Part shown: positions 43,474-54,480 of the stretch, piece after piece
How positions within the stretch are numbered: position 1 is the first letter of the stretch
Layout of the letters: each line of letters starts with the position of its first letter
NCBI GenBank assembly: GCA_036768485.1
Contig: JAVLUZ010000823.1
Span: forward strand, 95,227 to 159,226
Length of the DNA stretch: 64,000 nt
Reading direction: 5' to 3'
Source: Mermis nigrescens
Lineage: Eukaryota; Nematoda; Enoplea; Mermithida; Mermithidae
Program-made: the position numbers and the translations under genes
The notes under the pieces: model-generated
What the model saw: the letters and a program-made list of their open reading frames with translations, nothing else
What the model was told of the DNA's origin: nothing
Database searches by the model: none

Positions 43474-44937
43474 TTATCGTGCTTGGTTTGTCCGCGTTTC
43501 ATCAGCGGTTTCTGCATTAACGTTTGGTTTAATCGTAGTTATAGTTCGTGATGTGTATTCATTTTTGTTTTGCGGTTCTGTATTTGTACCCAATGAAGCA
43601 GTTTTGCTAAAAGCACGATGAGAATTTGCGGTGTCTCGCTGCTCCACAGGTGAGGACTTCGTCTTGACATGCTTAATACGCGTTTGTGACGTAGTGCTCG
43701 CTTTATGGTTTTCACACATTTTCTTATGCGAAGATTCTTTAATTGAATTCCGATTTTTTGGCTGTGGTCTTATGAAGCTTTTATCAGTCGCATTTAGAGG
43801 TTTTTCTCGCTTAGACGCTAAAATAAGACTGTTTAAATTCACACTCTGATTTCTAGCTTTTATCATTGTATTCGACTTTAGCACAGTTAACGGCGGTACT
43901 TCATCACGGGTATCTAATTTATCTTCGTTAGTCACGTCTTTGCTGACTTTTCTATTCTGCCGAATATTTCCTGAATAATGGAACGATCTGGGGTCTCTGT
44001 TTATCGTGTTATTTGAGCTAATTCGATTCTGTTTTTGCATGTGAAAGTCAACTTGTTCACCATTTCGAAGTGGCGATCTGCATTCTGATGTTACGTGATT
44101 TCTGCGGCCACATATCTCGCATGGCTTACTTTGAGGCCTAAACCAACATAAATCTGATCTATGGTTCGTTCGTTTGCAGTGAACACATCGCTCTCTGTCG
44201 ATCAAATTATTCTGATCAGAAAGTATCAACTGCTTGATCTGTCGCAGTTCTGATTTTATTGCATCAAGCTCGGTTTTTACGTTGGAATTAGAGATTGTGT
44301 TTAAGTAATCTTTAGCATAAACACGTTCTTCACGTTCTAGTTGTGATTCAACATATAAAGCTGCTTTCCATGCATCGTCTAAGCATGTAAATTCACGATA
44401 TTTGATTCCTTCTCTGATTTCAGCTAACATCCCTCTAAGAAAAATTGGTTTTACGATTAGATTACGTGCATCTTCTGTTAAATCTGGGTATGCGGCTCGT
44501 GCTAATTTCTTGAGTGATGTTATGAACTCATTTATGCTTTCTGTACGCTTCTGTTTTCTTTCGATTAAGAGCTGTTGGTGAACGTCACTATCGCGGCCAG
44601 CGGGAAATCGCCCAGCTAATAATTCTGTTAAACTATCGTAATCAGTTGGATTTTCTCTACGTTTAATATCATCAAAAACTGCTGATGCTGAACCTGATAA
44701 ATGCGCTTCGAGAAAGGCTTGACGCATTTCATCGTCTTCTGGTCTTATTCCATTTATAATCATGAATTTTTCCAACTTTTCGAGCCACTCAGCAAAACAT
44801 TCCCCCAGAGCTCCTGTGAATAATGTTGGCTGCCTTATTGGTAAAATGCCATTCGATCTAATGCCTATGCGTCGCATTTCATTTACAAGTATGCTGTCTC
44901 GGGGTCTGTCCGTGCTCATTTCTGAAATTTTCTCCAT
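43474..44937 (-). CDS. Retrotransposon Gag polyprotein, intact
   Basis: 487 residues, uninterrupted. Residues about 35-205 match the retrotransposon capsid-type Gag domain of Ty3/Gypsy elements (PTLFTGALGECFAEWLEKLEKF, then ...GRFPAGRDSDVHQQLLIERKQ, ...IVKPIFLRGM). Two CCHC zinc knuckles follow at 251-264 (CVHCKRTNHRSDLC) and 273-286 (CEICGRRNHVTSEC). A basic, Asn/Ser/Thr-rich tail of about 200 residues has no known domain. Gag assembles particles and packages RNA. The frame stops without a linked pol, so mobility would need enzymes in trans. Upstream, ATG at about 45005 opens a short acidic frame that runs into this one out of phase by one base. The true N-terminus may therefore be longer. 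Confidence 0.88.
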   Translation of the reverse strand: MEKISEMSTDRPRDSILVNEMRRIGIRSNGILPIRQPTLFTGALGECFAEWLEKLEKFMIINGIRPEDDEMRQAFLEAHLSGSASAVFDDIKRRENPTDYDSLTELLAGRFPAGRDSDVHQQLLIERKQKRTESINEFITSLKKLARAAYPDLTEDARNLIVKPIFLRGMLAEIREGIKYREFTCLDDAWKAALYVESQLEREERVYAKDYLNTISNSNVKTELDAIKSELRQIKQLILSDQNNLIDRERCVHCKRTNHRSDLCWFRPQSKPCEICGRRNHVTSECRSPLRNGEQVDFHMQKQNRISSNNTINRDPRSFHYSGNIRQNRKVSKDVTNEDKLDTRDEVPPLTVLKSNTMIKARNQSVNLNSLILASKREKPLNATDKSFIRPQPKNRNSIKESSHKKMCENHKASTTSQTRIKHVKTKSSPVEQRDTANSHRAFSKTASLGTNTEPQNKNEYTSRTITTIKPNVNAETADETRTNQAR

Positions 44938-45249
44938 CTATGCGATCAATTGCACGCGTTAGATTTATATAACGATCATTCTCCTCTTTATCACTATCTG
45001 ATGGCATACTTCTTATATGTTCGTTATCTACCAAAACTGATTTTTCAGCGTTCTTAATTATTTCCGTAAATTCGTCGAAAACGGTTAACTTTACTTTTTC
45101 TTACTTTGATTTTCGTTTAGTCAGTTTTACGATTTTCTGAGGAAATATTTTGTATGAAAATTATCGAAATAAGCAAAATTCTGATCGATTTGATTACGCC
45201 TGCGTGACGACAGATCACAGGTTAACGAAAAGGCGCGATCGCCAGAAAA

Positions 45250-45994
45250 TGTTACGCCTTGGTAACAAAAGAAAAGAGCCGATTAGGTTTTGATGCTTTA
45301 TTAGGAGAAAAAATGAACAAAAATAGGTAAGTACGTTAATTTGAATGTATAATTTACGAAACGCGAATCATTTACCGGTTAGACATATGTCGTTTGCTCG
45401 TCTCCATTGTTAACGCTTAAATTTCGCTCCTTAGCTCCGAAAACTGTTCAACTCTTATAACGTCCGATTATTCCGTTCGCTAAGAGTTTACTCGCTCGCT
45501 TCCGATCCGATCCGACTGCCTCTGATTTCTGATCGCGTTACTAACTCAACTATTTCGCTAACTTCTCTCGTCTTCGATCGGAGCTTTCGTCATTTATATT
45601 CAACGTTTTACTTACTTTCTTAATTTAGCTTGCCTCGAGGAGCTCATGCCTTGTTAGGGCGTTGACTTTGGCCCTCGTTTTTAATTCGCTTCTGCAACTT
45701 AATATAGTTCTGGCTTTACTCGCTTATGATAAAGACTGTTGACTCCAAAATACGTCAGCCTTTGTACAGTTTTAGATTAAAGTATTTTGACAGATTACGT
45801 GACTGAGTAACATGTTCGCTCACTCGTTGAGGCTAAAACGTTTCGACGAGCTTTTCTAAAATATCTTACGAATACATTTAAAAATTATAGGAGCGCGGAA
45901 GATAAAAAGGTTGAATACAGTAAGAAAATGTTCAGCTACATACTAAAAAATGAAAAGCATTTAGAAAGATGCATAAATCACTCTTTTTGTCACA
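45250..45994 (-). repeat. 5' LTR of the gag-only element
   Basis: Contains the presumed promoter. It is the same length as its partner. The substitutions cluster in its first third as read on +. Confidence 0.88.
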
Positions 45995-45998
45995 CAAT

Positions 45999-46618
45999 TT
46001 CATATTTATTTTCCAACGACTTCATCCGGAAATTGGTTGTGGTTCGAACTTGCAAGTCAGCACCCTTGAATGAACCAATTGGCATGGTACATGTCTAATT
46101 TGCATATATTAAGATATAAATTAACAAACCAGTAGGACACATGCCAACCGATAACTGTCATTCCCAAAAAACTATGACATACGTTAAAGGATAAACAGTC
46201 AGTTCCGCTCAAACCGCGATTTTTTATTTGTATACTGCTATGCAGTGACGCTTAATTTTTACTACCTAAGTGCTGGACGTGCGTCAAATTGATCAACTGA
46301 ATAGGGATGCGCCAAACATTGATTGGCGCAGAAATGACAATGGATGACACAAATTGATCGTTAGTTGGACGTTGGACCGCTGGTGAACGTTGTGTTGGAG
46401 TTGGACGCTACAACTTTGTTATGTAACTTGGAAAAAGGCGCACCTCTGACCATATATGAAACGTTGGTCAAAACAGGCTCCAACTTTGGTCGAAATTTTT
46501 GGCAGAAGAGGAATCTCTTCCCAATTTGAGATCGACAATCGCTGCAAATATGACCAAAAATTTTAACATGAGGCGCACCTCTGCTCAATGGAACAGTGAT
46601 GGAAAAAAGGCTAAACCT
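45999..46618. other. Spacer between the two LTR elements
   Basis: AGGCGCACCTCTG occurs twice (about 46435 and 46571), with related inverted text between. No gene recognised. Confidence 0.4.
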
Positions 46619-47857
46619 TGTAGATAGTGCATCTACACGAGTCGTTTACATTAGCGATCAAAACGCACCTTAGTGCGTCTAGTATGACCATCCGGTCTGT
46701 GAGTTCCACTTTGGCGATCCAGCCAGTTTTACCTACCACTTTACAGTTGGATAGATTCCGACAGTTGGACGTGCAGAGGCGATCCAGTCACGCAGTGTCT
46801 TTTGGTTGGACCTACTTTGCTATGATGTGTTGCGAGAGACAGACTAATGCGATTCGTCTGTGGAACCCAAATAAGTCCCCTTTTATTTCTTTACATCCAA
46901 AAAAAGGTGACATGACCGCTGTTCACCTTAAGCCTGTGCAGAGACCCGGAAAAATCCATGAGCAAGTAGCGCCATTTCTTGTCATAAAATTATCATCTCT
47001 TTTTTCTCTCTTACTGTAAAACCCCCCTCAGCCATTATTTGTTCGGCATGAGCAGTGTTAGTGCGTCCTTTTTATCTCCTGGCGTGTCGACATCGACCTT
47101 GTGAGCGCCACAGTCTGTTAATTGTTTGATGTAAATAAAAGCTTGAAAAGTAACTGCCTAGAGTTGCACTATAACACCGGTAGTTGTGGGAATTGGAACG
47201 CCCGGCCTTTGACATTTGCTATCGCTGGTATTAGTTTGGGTAAAACCTTTTTCGTTATATATTTTCATCAAAATTCTTCAATCCTTTTCGATTTGAAAAA
47301 CTATAAAACTTATTACATAATCTTTATAGAAGATGACAGCCCGGACTAGAGCTCTTTGTTGTTGTATTTACAGTTCAGAGTGCTAGTAAAATCGAAATTT
47401 GTAACTCGTTTCGCTTTAAGTATTCTCAAACGAAACTTCTTGGTATTTATCGCAAAAATTATTCTTTTGGTCCAAAACAGGTCTGAGGACCTCGGGTAAA
47501 TACCAGGGCTATCTAATTACTCCTGTGTAGGGTTCTGCGGTTGCATTCCCCTCCTGCAGTCTCCATAAGTATTGGACCTGCTAAGTCCATGGAGACTTTA
47601 GGTAGTAGGTATTTAGGGTCAAGAGGTAGAGTAAAGGCATATTGCCGTAGCACCCTGACCAGCGCTAGGTATAGCAAGGTACTTAGGTAAGCCCGGGTTG
47701 TTGTTTTCATAGTTGTTGTGTGTTCAGTATCTTCCCCGGCAGCGTGCTGCTGGTTTAGGTATCCGTACATACTGCAAGTACTTAATCAGCAAGTCCCTAG
47801 CATCGCGGGTTAGGTTATATAGCTAACTCCATAGCACGACAACCCGCTTAAGTTACA
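46619..47857 (+). repeat. 5' LTR of the Gypsy-type element
   Basis: Matches 59272-60533. The TATA position here reads GTAAATAAAAG (47131-47141). It is followed two bases on by TTGGAGTATCCCGCC, a candidate primer-binding site that I cannot assign to a tRNA. Confidence 0.82.
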
Positions 47858-48394
47858 TTGGAGTATCCCGCCCCTAAGGTTGCTTGTGACAACCGATCCA
47901 GTGTCTGTCATCATTTAAATTAATTGTAAATATTTATCTTACCCAAAAATATTTATTTTGGCATTCTAAATATGTGTATTTATTCGCTCTTATTTTTTAT
48001 TGTATCCTCCGCATTGCGGCAGTGCACAAATAAGTTAAGCATTCGTGGCAAAGATTTTGTGTACTCATGGTAAAGTCGCTGGTATTTTTCTTTATACTCA
48101 ACCGACTAAATAATATATTTTTCGCCACATAGATAAATCTTCGTTCGCCTCTCTTGTACTTTTTGCTATCTTGGCATATAGAGGTACATTTTGAAAATCC
48201 CATACCTAGAGGGGTCACATTCAAAAATTTTTTTTTCGAATTTAAAGATAGCCGATTTTTGGTGAAAAAGTTTTCTTTCACCTAACGTTTGTATTTTAAA
48301 CGTTCCATTTTTCAAATGGGTGGTAAGAAAATTCTACGCACTCCCCCGGTCAAAAAAGTGCCACCACAATCTCATTCTATGCGTTAAGCGCAAA

Positions 48395-48927
48395 ATGAGC
48401 AAACTTTTTCTTTGGCGAACGATAATAAAACGTTAACCACTTTGGCGAATAATACCTCTATTATTCCTTCCAATAATGAATATACTACTGGTAGTATCCT
48501 TTCAGGAACCGGAAATCATACAGATGTGCTAGGTGACATACCTTCTGACATAACAATTGTTAATAACGATCATAACTTGCGCACGGATAATGATGATAAT
48601 CAAACGGAAAACGAAGCTGTTTTACCCGTTCAAACTTTTGACATGGAAAGTAATGCTTCTGAAAGGCAAAATGAGGACGAAAATCGCCCTAATTCGACAA
48701 ATTCTGATCGAATGTTCTCGACTATTCTTGAAAGTATTCAAAAAATAAATTTTCAGCATGCACAAGAAATGCACCAAATTTGTGACAAAATTAATAACCT
48801 ATGGCATACAGCTTTGCTTTCTGGTCGCCCTGAAACTAACCAGCTTTTGCGATCGAATAATGACAAAAATGTAATTAATCACATCCCTATCGAGTTACCG
48901 ACCACGGCCGCGTCAAACAAGCGGTAA
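48395..48927 (+). pseudogene. Gag N-terminal region, broken
   Basis: ATG 48395 enters a T-rich run and then loses frame by one base to the long frame 48412-48927. That frame is polar, Asn/Thr/Asp/Glu-rich, with a helical segment near its end. No known domain. It ends at TAA 48925 shortly before the next Gag fragment. Confidence 0.55.
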
Positions 48928-48942
48928 ATAATAAAAGCGAGT

Positions 48943-49794
48943 TTGATAATCCATCACCCGATCATTTGGCCTCCAATTAATAATCCTAAGCCTAAGGTTA
49001 CACTCGCGTCCGAAAGGACAACTTTGCCTATTATACCTATAAGTGAGCGCACGGCTGTTGATTTTAGGTCTTCGCATATTCGTGAACAGCATGCGCAAAA
49101 CCCTATTTTTGCGGATAATTTACCTAATTATGTGCATCCTACACAGCAAGCTTTAAATCAGCAAATTGTTGAAAACGCGCCTAATCTTTCACAATTTTTG
49201 CAGCGTTCTTTAAATCAGGTAGCACCTGAATTTGTGCCTAATGCTGTAAATAATACGCCACAAGCTTCTTTAAATCCGCCGCCCTTGCATTATTTCCCTC
49301 CTAATGCTGAAAGCACGCCCCTGCAGCTCACGTCGCATCAGAGGAGTGATAATTTTTCTGCACAAGGCAATTTAGCACATCCTAATGACGAGTCTATGCC
49401 TATAAGGGATAACGTAATCGCGCCAGTACCAAATCAGCGTCGCGTCACATTTTCAGATGAGGACACAGGCACTTTGCAGCCTGAATATTCGCATTACTCA
49501 CGTCGCAATCATAGTTCGCATTGCCCCCATCACAATCATAGTTCGCGTTGCTTGCATCACGACTCAGATTCATCATCATCCTCTCATGATAAATCATCCG
49601 TTGCTGAAGCTATCAATTATGGTCCGTTTATACAGCAAATGCATATAGCAGTTGCAGCTAGGAAATCTTTTCAAGGGGAAAAATTGATATTTGAAAATTT
49701 TTCAATGAATTTGAAAGACTGGCAAAAATGTACAAAATCGATAAAAAAGACAGGGCTGAGTTCGTTTCATCATTTTTCGACGACTACGCCTTAA
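48943..49794 (+). pseudogene. Gag central region, broken
   Basis: About 280 codons: Pro/Asn/Gln-rich, then a His/Ser-rich stretch (about residues 180-215, with SHCPHHNHSSRCLHH), then the start of a capsid-like region (GEKLIFENFSMNLKDWQKC) that stops at 49794. Confidence 0.6.
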
Positions 49795-50445
49795 ATTTGT
49801 ATGAAGAGCTATCTGAAGAAGTGCATAGTCATATACTAAGACTAAGGATGCTATGATCACTGAGTTTTGACCATTTGATCACGATACTTTATATGATCAC
49901 TTCCTTGACCATAAGCAACAGCCTAATGAGTCTGTCCAAGCTTATTATCTTTCGCTTCACAAAGAATTAAGACACGCCAGACCCCGCATTGAAGTCGACT
50001 CAGAGCAATTTAACAAAATGCTTAGACATCAACTAAAATGCGGCATGTTACCTGAACTTTCAATGGCAGCATATCAGCATGCGCCCGAAGCGCTTCTGCG
50101 TGAGCTTTTGCATAATGCTAAATGTGCAGGGTATGCTAATCAACTACTCACAGCGAAAAAACCGCCAACACCGTACGTTTTGACAATTGCTACCCCTTCT
50201 GGAGGCACATTTCCGAAAGAATCTGTATGTTTTTCTAATAATGTTGATTCTGATTGCTCGCAGCGGTAAAGCATTTCATTGCTCAACACGCCCCAAAAAT
50301 GAGGAATCATCATCGCGTAAATATTGCACATTCTGTAAGCATACCGGCCATGTTCAAGAAGATTGTTTCAAAAGGCTAAGGCAGTGCAAAGCAGACAAAA
50401 ACCAACAACAACAGAGAAATGATTCCATACGCACGTCATCATAGT
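49795..50445 (+). pseudogene. Gag capsid C-terminus and zinc knuckle, broken
   Basis: Capsid-like text (QQPNESVQAYYLSLHKELRHARP..., RHQLKCGMLPEL) appears in two frames. It is followed by one CCHC knuckle, CTFCKHTGHVQEDC, near 50326-50370. Several stops interrupt it. Confidence 0.6.
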
Positions 50446-51060
50446 CAGTCGCGCATTCCTGGAATAATCGTAATTGCTCTTCGTTGCGTCCAAACTATAA
50501 TAATCGCCAACCATCTAAGCCTAGATATCATGACCAAAGCCAAAATCGCCAATCTATGTCACATAATTCTGACGCACGTTTTGAATCACGACGCTCGCGC
50601 CCAACTTTTTGGGCAAAACTATAACGACTATATGCCAAATTATTGCCAAAATTACCAAAATTAACCTTATGATAATCACGCTCAATCTTAGGATCATTGT
50701 CAGCATAATCCTTACGTGACATATCTACCAGAACAATGTAACACCTACTATAATTCAAATTATCGTTCTGTGCCACAAAATTATCCACCAACGTCACACA
50801 CATAGCGAATTACCAACCCGCCAAAGCTTTACCCCCTCCGCAACCGCCCATTTTGCCCAAAAAAGATGTAAACACAGTTACCTCTAAATCAAGTGAGGCA
50901 AATAAGCGTGATGAAAATTTTGCATCTAAAGCATTTTTGGAAGAATATGATAGATTGCAGTGAAGATTAGCAGTTTATGAAAAAAATGGCATCATCCATC
51001 ACCCTAAATCAGGTTTCCGAAATTGGATAGTCAGTCATGCAGGTACTAATTTACCCACCA
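50446..51060 (+). other. Degenerate gag-pol linker
   Basis: Tyr/Asn/Gln-rich codons in mixed frames, with no recognisable domain. Confidence 0.4.
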
Positions 51061-51062
51061 TT

Positions 51063-51662
51063 TTGGCTGAAATTCATGGCGTAAAAATCCTGGCACTAAT
51101 TGATACAAGCTCGCAAGTCATAATGATGACTACTGCAGCATTTTTAAGGCTAGCTTTCAAATTACCTCCAAAACAAACGTCTAACATAGTGCATGGTGTA
51201 TGTGACATGACAGCAATTGTTCGTTTTAAATTTAATATGGCTATAACTATCGCCAATCATACTACCTCTACATTGGTTTCTATCATTGATAAATTGCCTG
51301 GAGACCTGCTTCTTGGTTTCGATTTTTGCTGTTCTGCATTGCTTTGGGTAAACCACATCGAACATTGCATGTTTATAAACAGCATAAAATTAGATCTTTT
51401 ATTGCCTAATGAAAAATTGCATTTTCGAACCAATCCTAATGCAAAAATTGCATGTCCTATCTGCGTGCACGTTTCGATTCTGGAACCAATCACCATCAAG
51501 CCGCGCCATGAGCTTATAACACTAGCTTATATTAGCCATGGTTCATACGATGCCAATGTTGCACTTTTTGAGCCTGATCCCAATTTTATGCGCCAAAAGT
51601 TTACTTTTTGTCACCCCCGCTATTGTCGATACTTCGCTTTCAGTTTTTCCTTTGCGATTATG
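51063..51662 (+). pseudogene. Retropepsin-like protease
   Basis: The frame holds ALIDTSS near its start, where the aspartic protease active site is normally D-S/T-G; here the glycine is replaced by serine. About 80 residues later comes LLLGFDF (the ILGxD motif). The altered active site and the frame breaks on both sides suggest it is inactive. Confidence 0.65.
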
Positions 51663-51819
51663 TAACATCTCTAAATCACCCATTCAAGTCGACACAAGAG
51701 AATTAATTGGCTCGCTAACGCCTGATGTTGATGTAGTGTCCCATATCGCTGTTTCAGGCGATAGGTCAACCAAGCTCTTTTCTTCAATAAATAAGGCTCT
51801 GCAAAGGTTGCATTGTTAA

Positions 51820-52712
51820 TTCTAAAGAACAACAGCAAATTCGCGATCTGTGTCAAAAATTTAATTCGACATTCGCAATAAAAGGCGAACCACTTGGTCG
51901 TACTCCACTTGTTAAACAACATATTGACACAGGGGATAATCCCCTGTGCGTAGGCAAAACTTACCGCGTCAAACACATGCATGGACAAGCTATGCAAGGA
52001 GTAATTAACAATATGCTCGCGGAAAAAGTCATAAGACCAACGACAAGCCCCTGGGCCAGCCCCTTGTTTTTAAATGGGAAAAAGATGGTTCCCTCCGCTC
52101 AGTTGTGGATTATTGCCAATTAAATGATGTGACAAACACTCTAATTTACCCCCTTCCCCAAATTGATGACTATTTTGATGCCCTTTGGGTCTGCAGCCTA
52201 CTTTAGTACGCTAGACTTAAAATCTGGGTATTGGCAGATCCCCCTTGACAAAAAATCGCGTGAAAAAACTGCTTTTATCTGTCCCATAGGTCACTACAAA
52301 TTTTAAGTGTTACATTTTGGTTTAAAAAATGCCCCCGCCGATTTTCAGCATCTCATAAAGCTTGTTCTCGCATTTTTAAATTAGAAAACACGCCTCGTAT
52401 ATATTGACAACATAATTGTGTTCTTGCATACGTTTTCCAAACATCTTAAAGATCTAGAAAATGTCTTTCGCGCATTACGGAATGCAAACTTAAGGGTTAA
52501 ACCAGAGAAATTCTATTTAGCACATGCGGAAGTCCAATTTTTGGGCCATCACATAAGTTTGCTAGCTATTGCTCTTGACTTATCCAAAATCGCTGATTTA
52601 GTCAATTTTCCATTCCCAAAAACGGTGAAAGCTTTGCAAAAATTTCTTGGTCTAGTACAATGGTTTAAAAAATTTGTGAAAGATCTTGTGAAAATCGTGA
52701 AACCTCTTTTCC
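51820..52712 (+). pseudogene. Reverse transcriptase, broken
   Basis: Order: HIDTGDNP, SPWASPLFL, VDYCQLND, FSTLDLKSGYWQIP, FGLKNAPADFQH, VYIDNIIVF, FLGHHIS, LQKFLGLVQWF. The catalytic YIDD is YIDN here. There are at least two frame changes (about 52060 and 52180) and stops near 52303 and 52382. Confidence 0.8.
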
Positions 52713-52713
52713 T

Positions 52714-53210
52714 TTGTTAAGAAAAGATACTGAATTTATTTGGACTGAGGAACATCAAAAAGCTTTTCAAACATTAAAAGATGCTTTAACGTCACCTCCA
52801 ATTTTGCAATTGCCCAAATTTGATAATGACCATCAATTCATTCTGACAACTGACGCAAGCAATTATGTGCTAGGTGCGATTCTTCGCAGAAACATCTTCC
52901 GTCTAAAATTGCCTCATCCTTGGTTATGCTAGCTGTGTTCTAAGCTCGGCCAAATGCAAGTACGCCACTTCTGAGAAGGAGGCTTTAATGGTTGTATGAG
53001 CAATTAAGCACTATCGACATTATCTCTATGGCGAAAAATTCATCGTAGAAACAGATCATCAAGCGCTTACGTGGCTCGTAAATGTAAAAGATCCATCAAG
53101 TCGTTTAAGACAATGGGGTCTCAAATCACAAGAATACGAGTATGAGATTGTATAAGTTCCAGGCGCGTATAACTGCGCCATGGATTTATTATCGCGTCAT
53201 CCTAAGTACG
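52714..53210 (+). pseudogene. RNase H, broken
   Basis: FIWTEEHQKAFQTLKDAL leads to LTTDASNYVLGAIL (catalytic Asp). The second half, with HYRHYLYGEKFIVETDHQALTWL, is in another frame and interrupted by stops. Confidence 0.75.
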
Positions 53211-53438
53211 ATCGTGACGAACAACATTATAAACTCGAACGTAAACCCGTTGCTAACATCGCTAACCTCAAATCCAAAGCATCTGAATCTGACGACAAAA
53301 TCAAACCACCTAATACAAGACAACCAACAATCGTGCCAAAACAGCAAACAACACAAAAAGACCATCTACCAATTTTCTACAAACGAATCATGCTTTCTAA
53401 TGCCGAAAAAGCAGAAATTCTGTTGCCCGTAAAACTTT

Positions 53439-54480
53439 TTGCCAGAACAACGTCAAGATGAAGAGTTAAGTAAAATTTGTGAATCGCTCAATGACCTGAT
53501 GACACGTAGATATTGCAACGAATTTTTTATGCTCAATAATATCCTATATCGTAGATTCCAGCATAAGCGCACAGCTAATACAATTCATCATTTTGTGATT
53601 CCTGAATCTCTGCATAGCTTCATCTTAAGCAAATTTCACAATTCCATTTTTGGAGCCAATTTTTCCGCGCAAAAAATTTTACCAGCCATTCAGCTCTGTT
53701 ACTGGTGGCCTAGAATGGAGAATGATGTGCTTGCATGGTGTAAGAACTGTGAGGTGTGTTTGCAGCTCAAGGTAGCAAATAACCCCACCGCCATACCTCT
53801 GCAACCCATCAAAGTCTCAGCACCTTTTGAGTTAATTGCGTGTGATTGTTCTACATATGCTGCGCTTGTCGTCCGGAAACAATCAAATCTTTGTCTTCCT
53901 GGACTATTTTACTAAGTATGTTGAAGCGTTTGCAGTTTCTGATATTAAAGCAGCCACCATCGCAAACCTATTATTGCGTGAAGTAATCCCAAGACATGGC
54001 GTCCCAAAACGATTTTTGACTGATCAAGGTTCAAATTTCACATCAGCCCTAATTTCGGAAGTTTGATAATTACTAAATGTGCAAAGAGTTTTCAGAACCC
54101 CTTATCACCTCCAGTGTGATTGGTTAGTTGAATGGTATAATCGGACACTTATCAATGGACTTTCTAAGCTAAGCGCGAGAAATCAATACGATTGGGAACA
54201 GTTTTTGCCTTTTGCATTATTTGCATATTGCGCAACACCACAGTCATCTACAAATATTTTGCCATTTGAGATGCTGTACGGTCGTGAACCTTCATTTTCA
54301 CTCAATATACAGCCATTAAGTGATCTCACGCTAAACCCTAATCTGCCTAATGTCGCTGAAAAGTATTTTGCCAATTTAAAAATTACGCTTCTTAATTTGC
54401 ACAATATCACTAGCAAAAATCTTGCTAAAGCGCATCACCACCAGGAAAAGCAGTATGACAAGACATCAAACAAAAGGTAA
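53439..54480 (+). pseudogene. Integrase, broken
   Basis: The zinc-binding part keeps WCKNCEVC, but the second His of the usual GHFG motif is replaced (GANFS). The core shows FLDYFTKYVEAFAV, HGVPKRFLTDQGSNF and VEWYNRTL, so the later catalytic Asp and Glu are visible. A frame change near 53870 and a stop at 54064 break it. A C-terminal segment ends at 54478-54480. Confidence 0.8.

Larger units (their letters stand above)
42101..45994 (-). mobile_element. Young gag-only LTR retrotransposon
   Basis: Two 745-bp LTRs (TGTTACGCC...TTGTCACA as read on +) flank 2.4 kb. CAAT at 42097-42100 and 45995-45998 is a 4-bp target duplication, usual for Gypsy-type elements. The coding strand is -. The LTRs differ at about nine positions, four or so being homopolymer-length changes, so insertion was recent. 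The only long frame is Gag. Protease, RT, RNase H and integrase are absent. A PBS-like TGGCGATCGCGCC follows the 5' LTR after a few bases. Confidence 0.88.
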
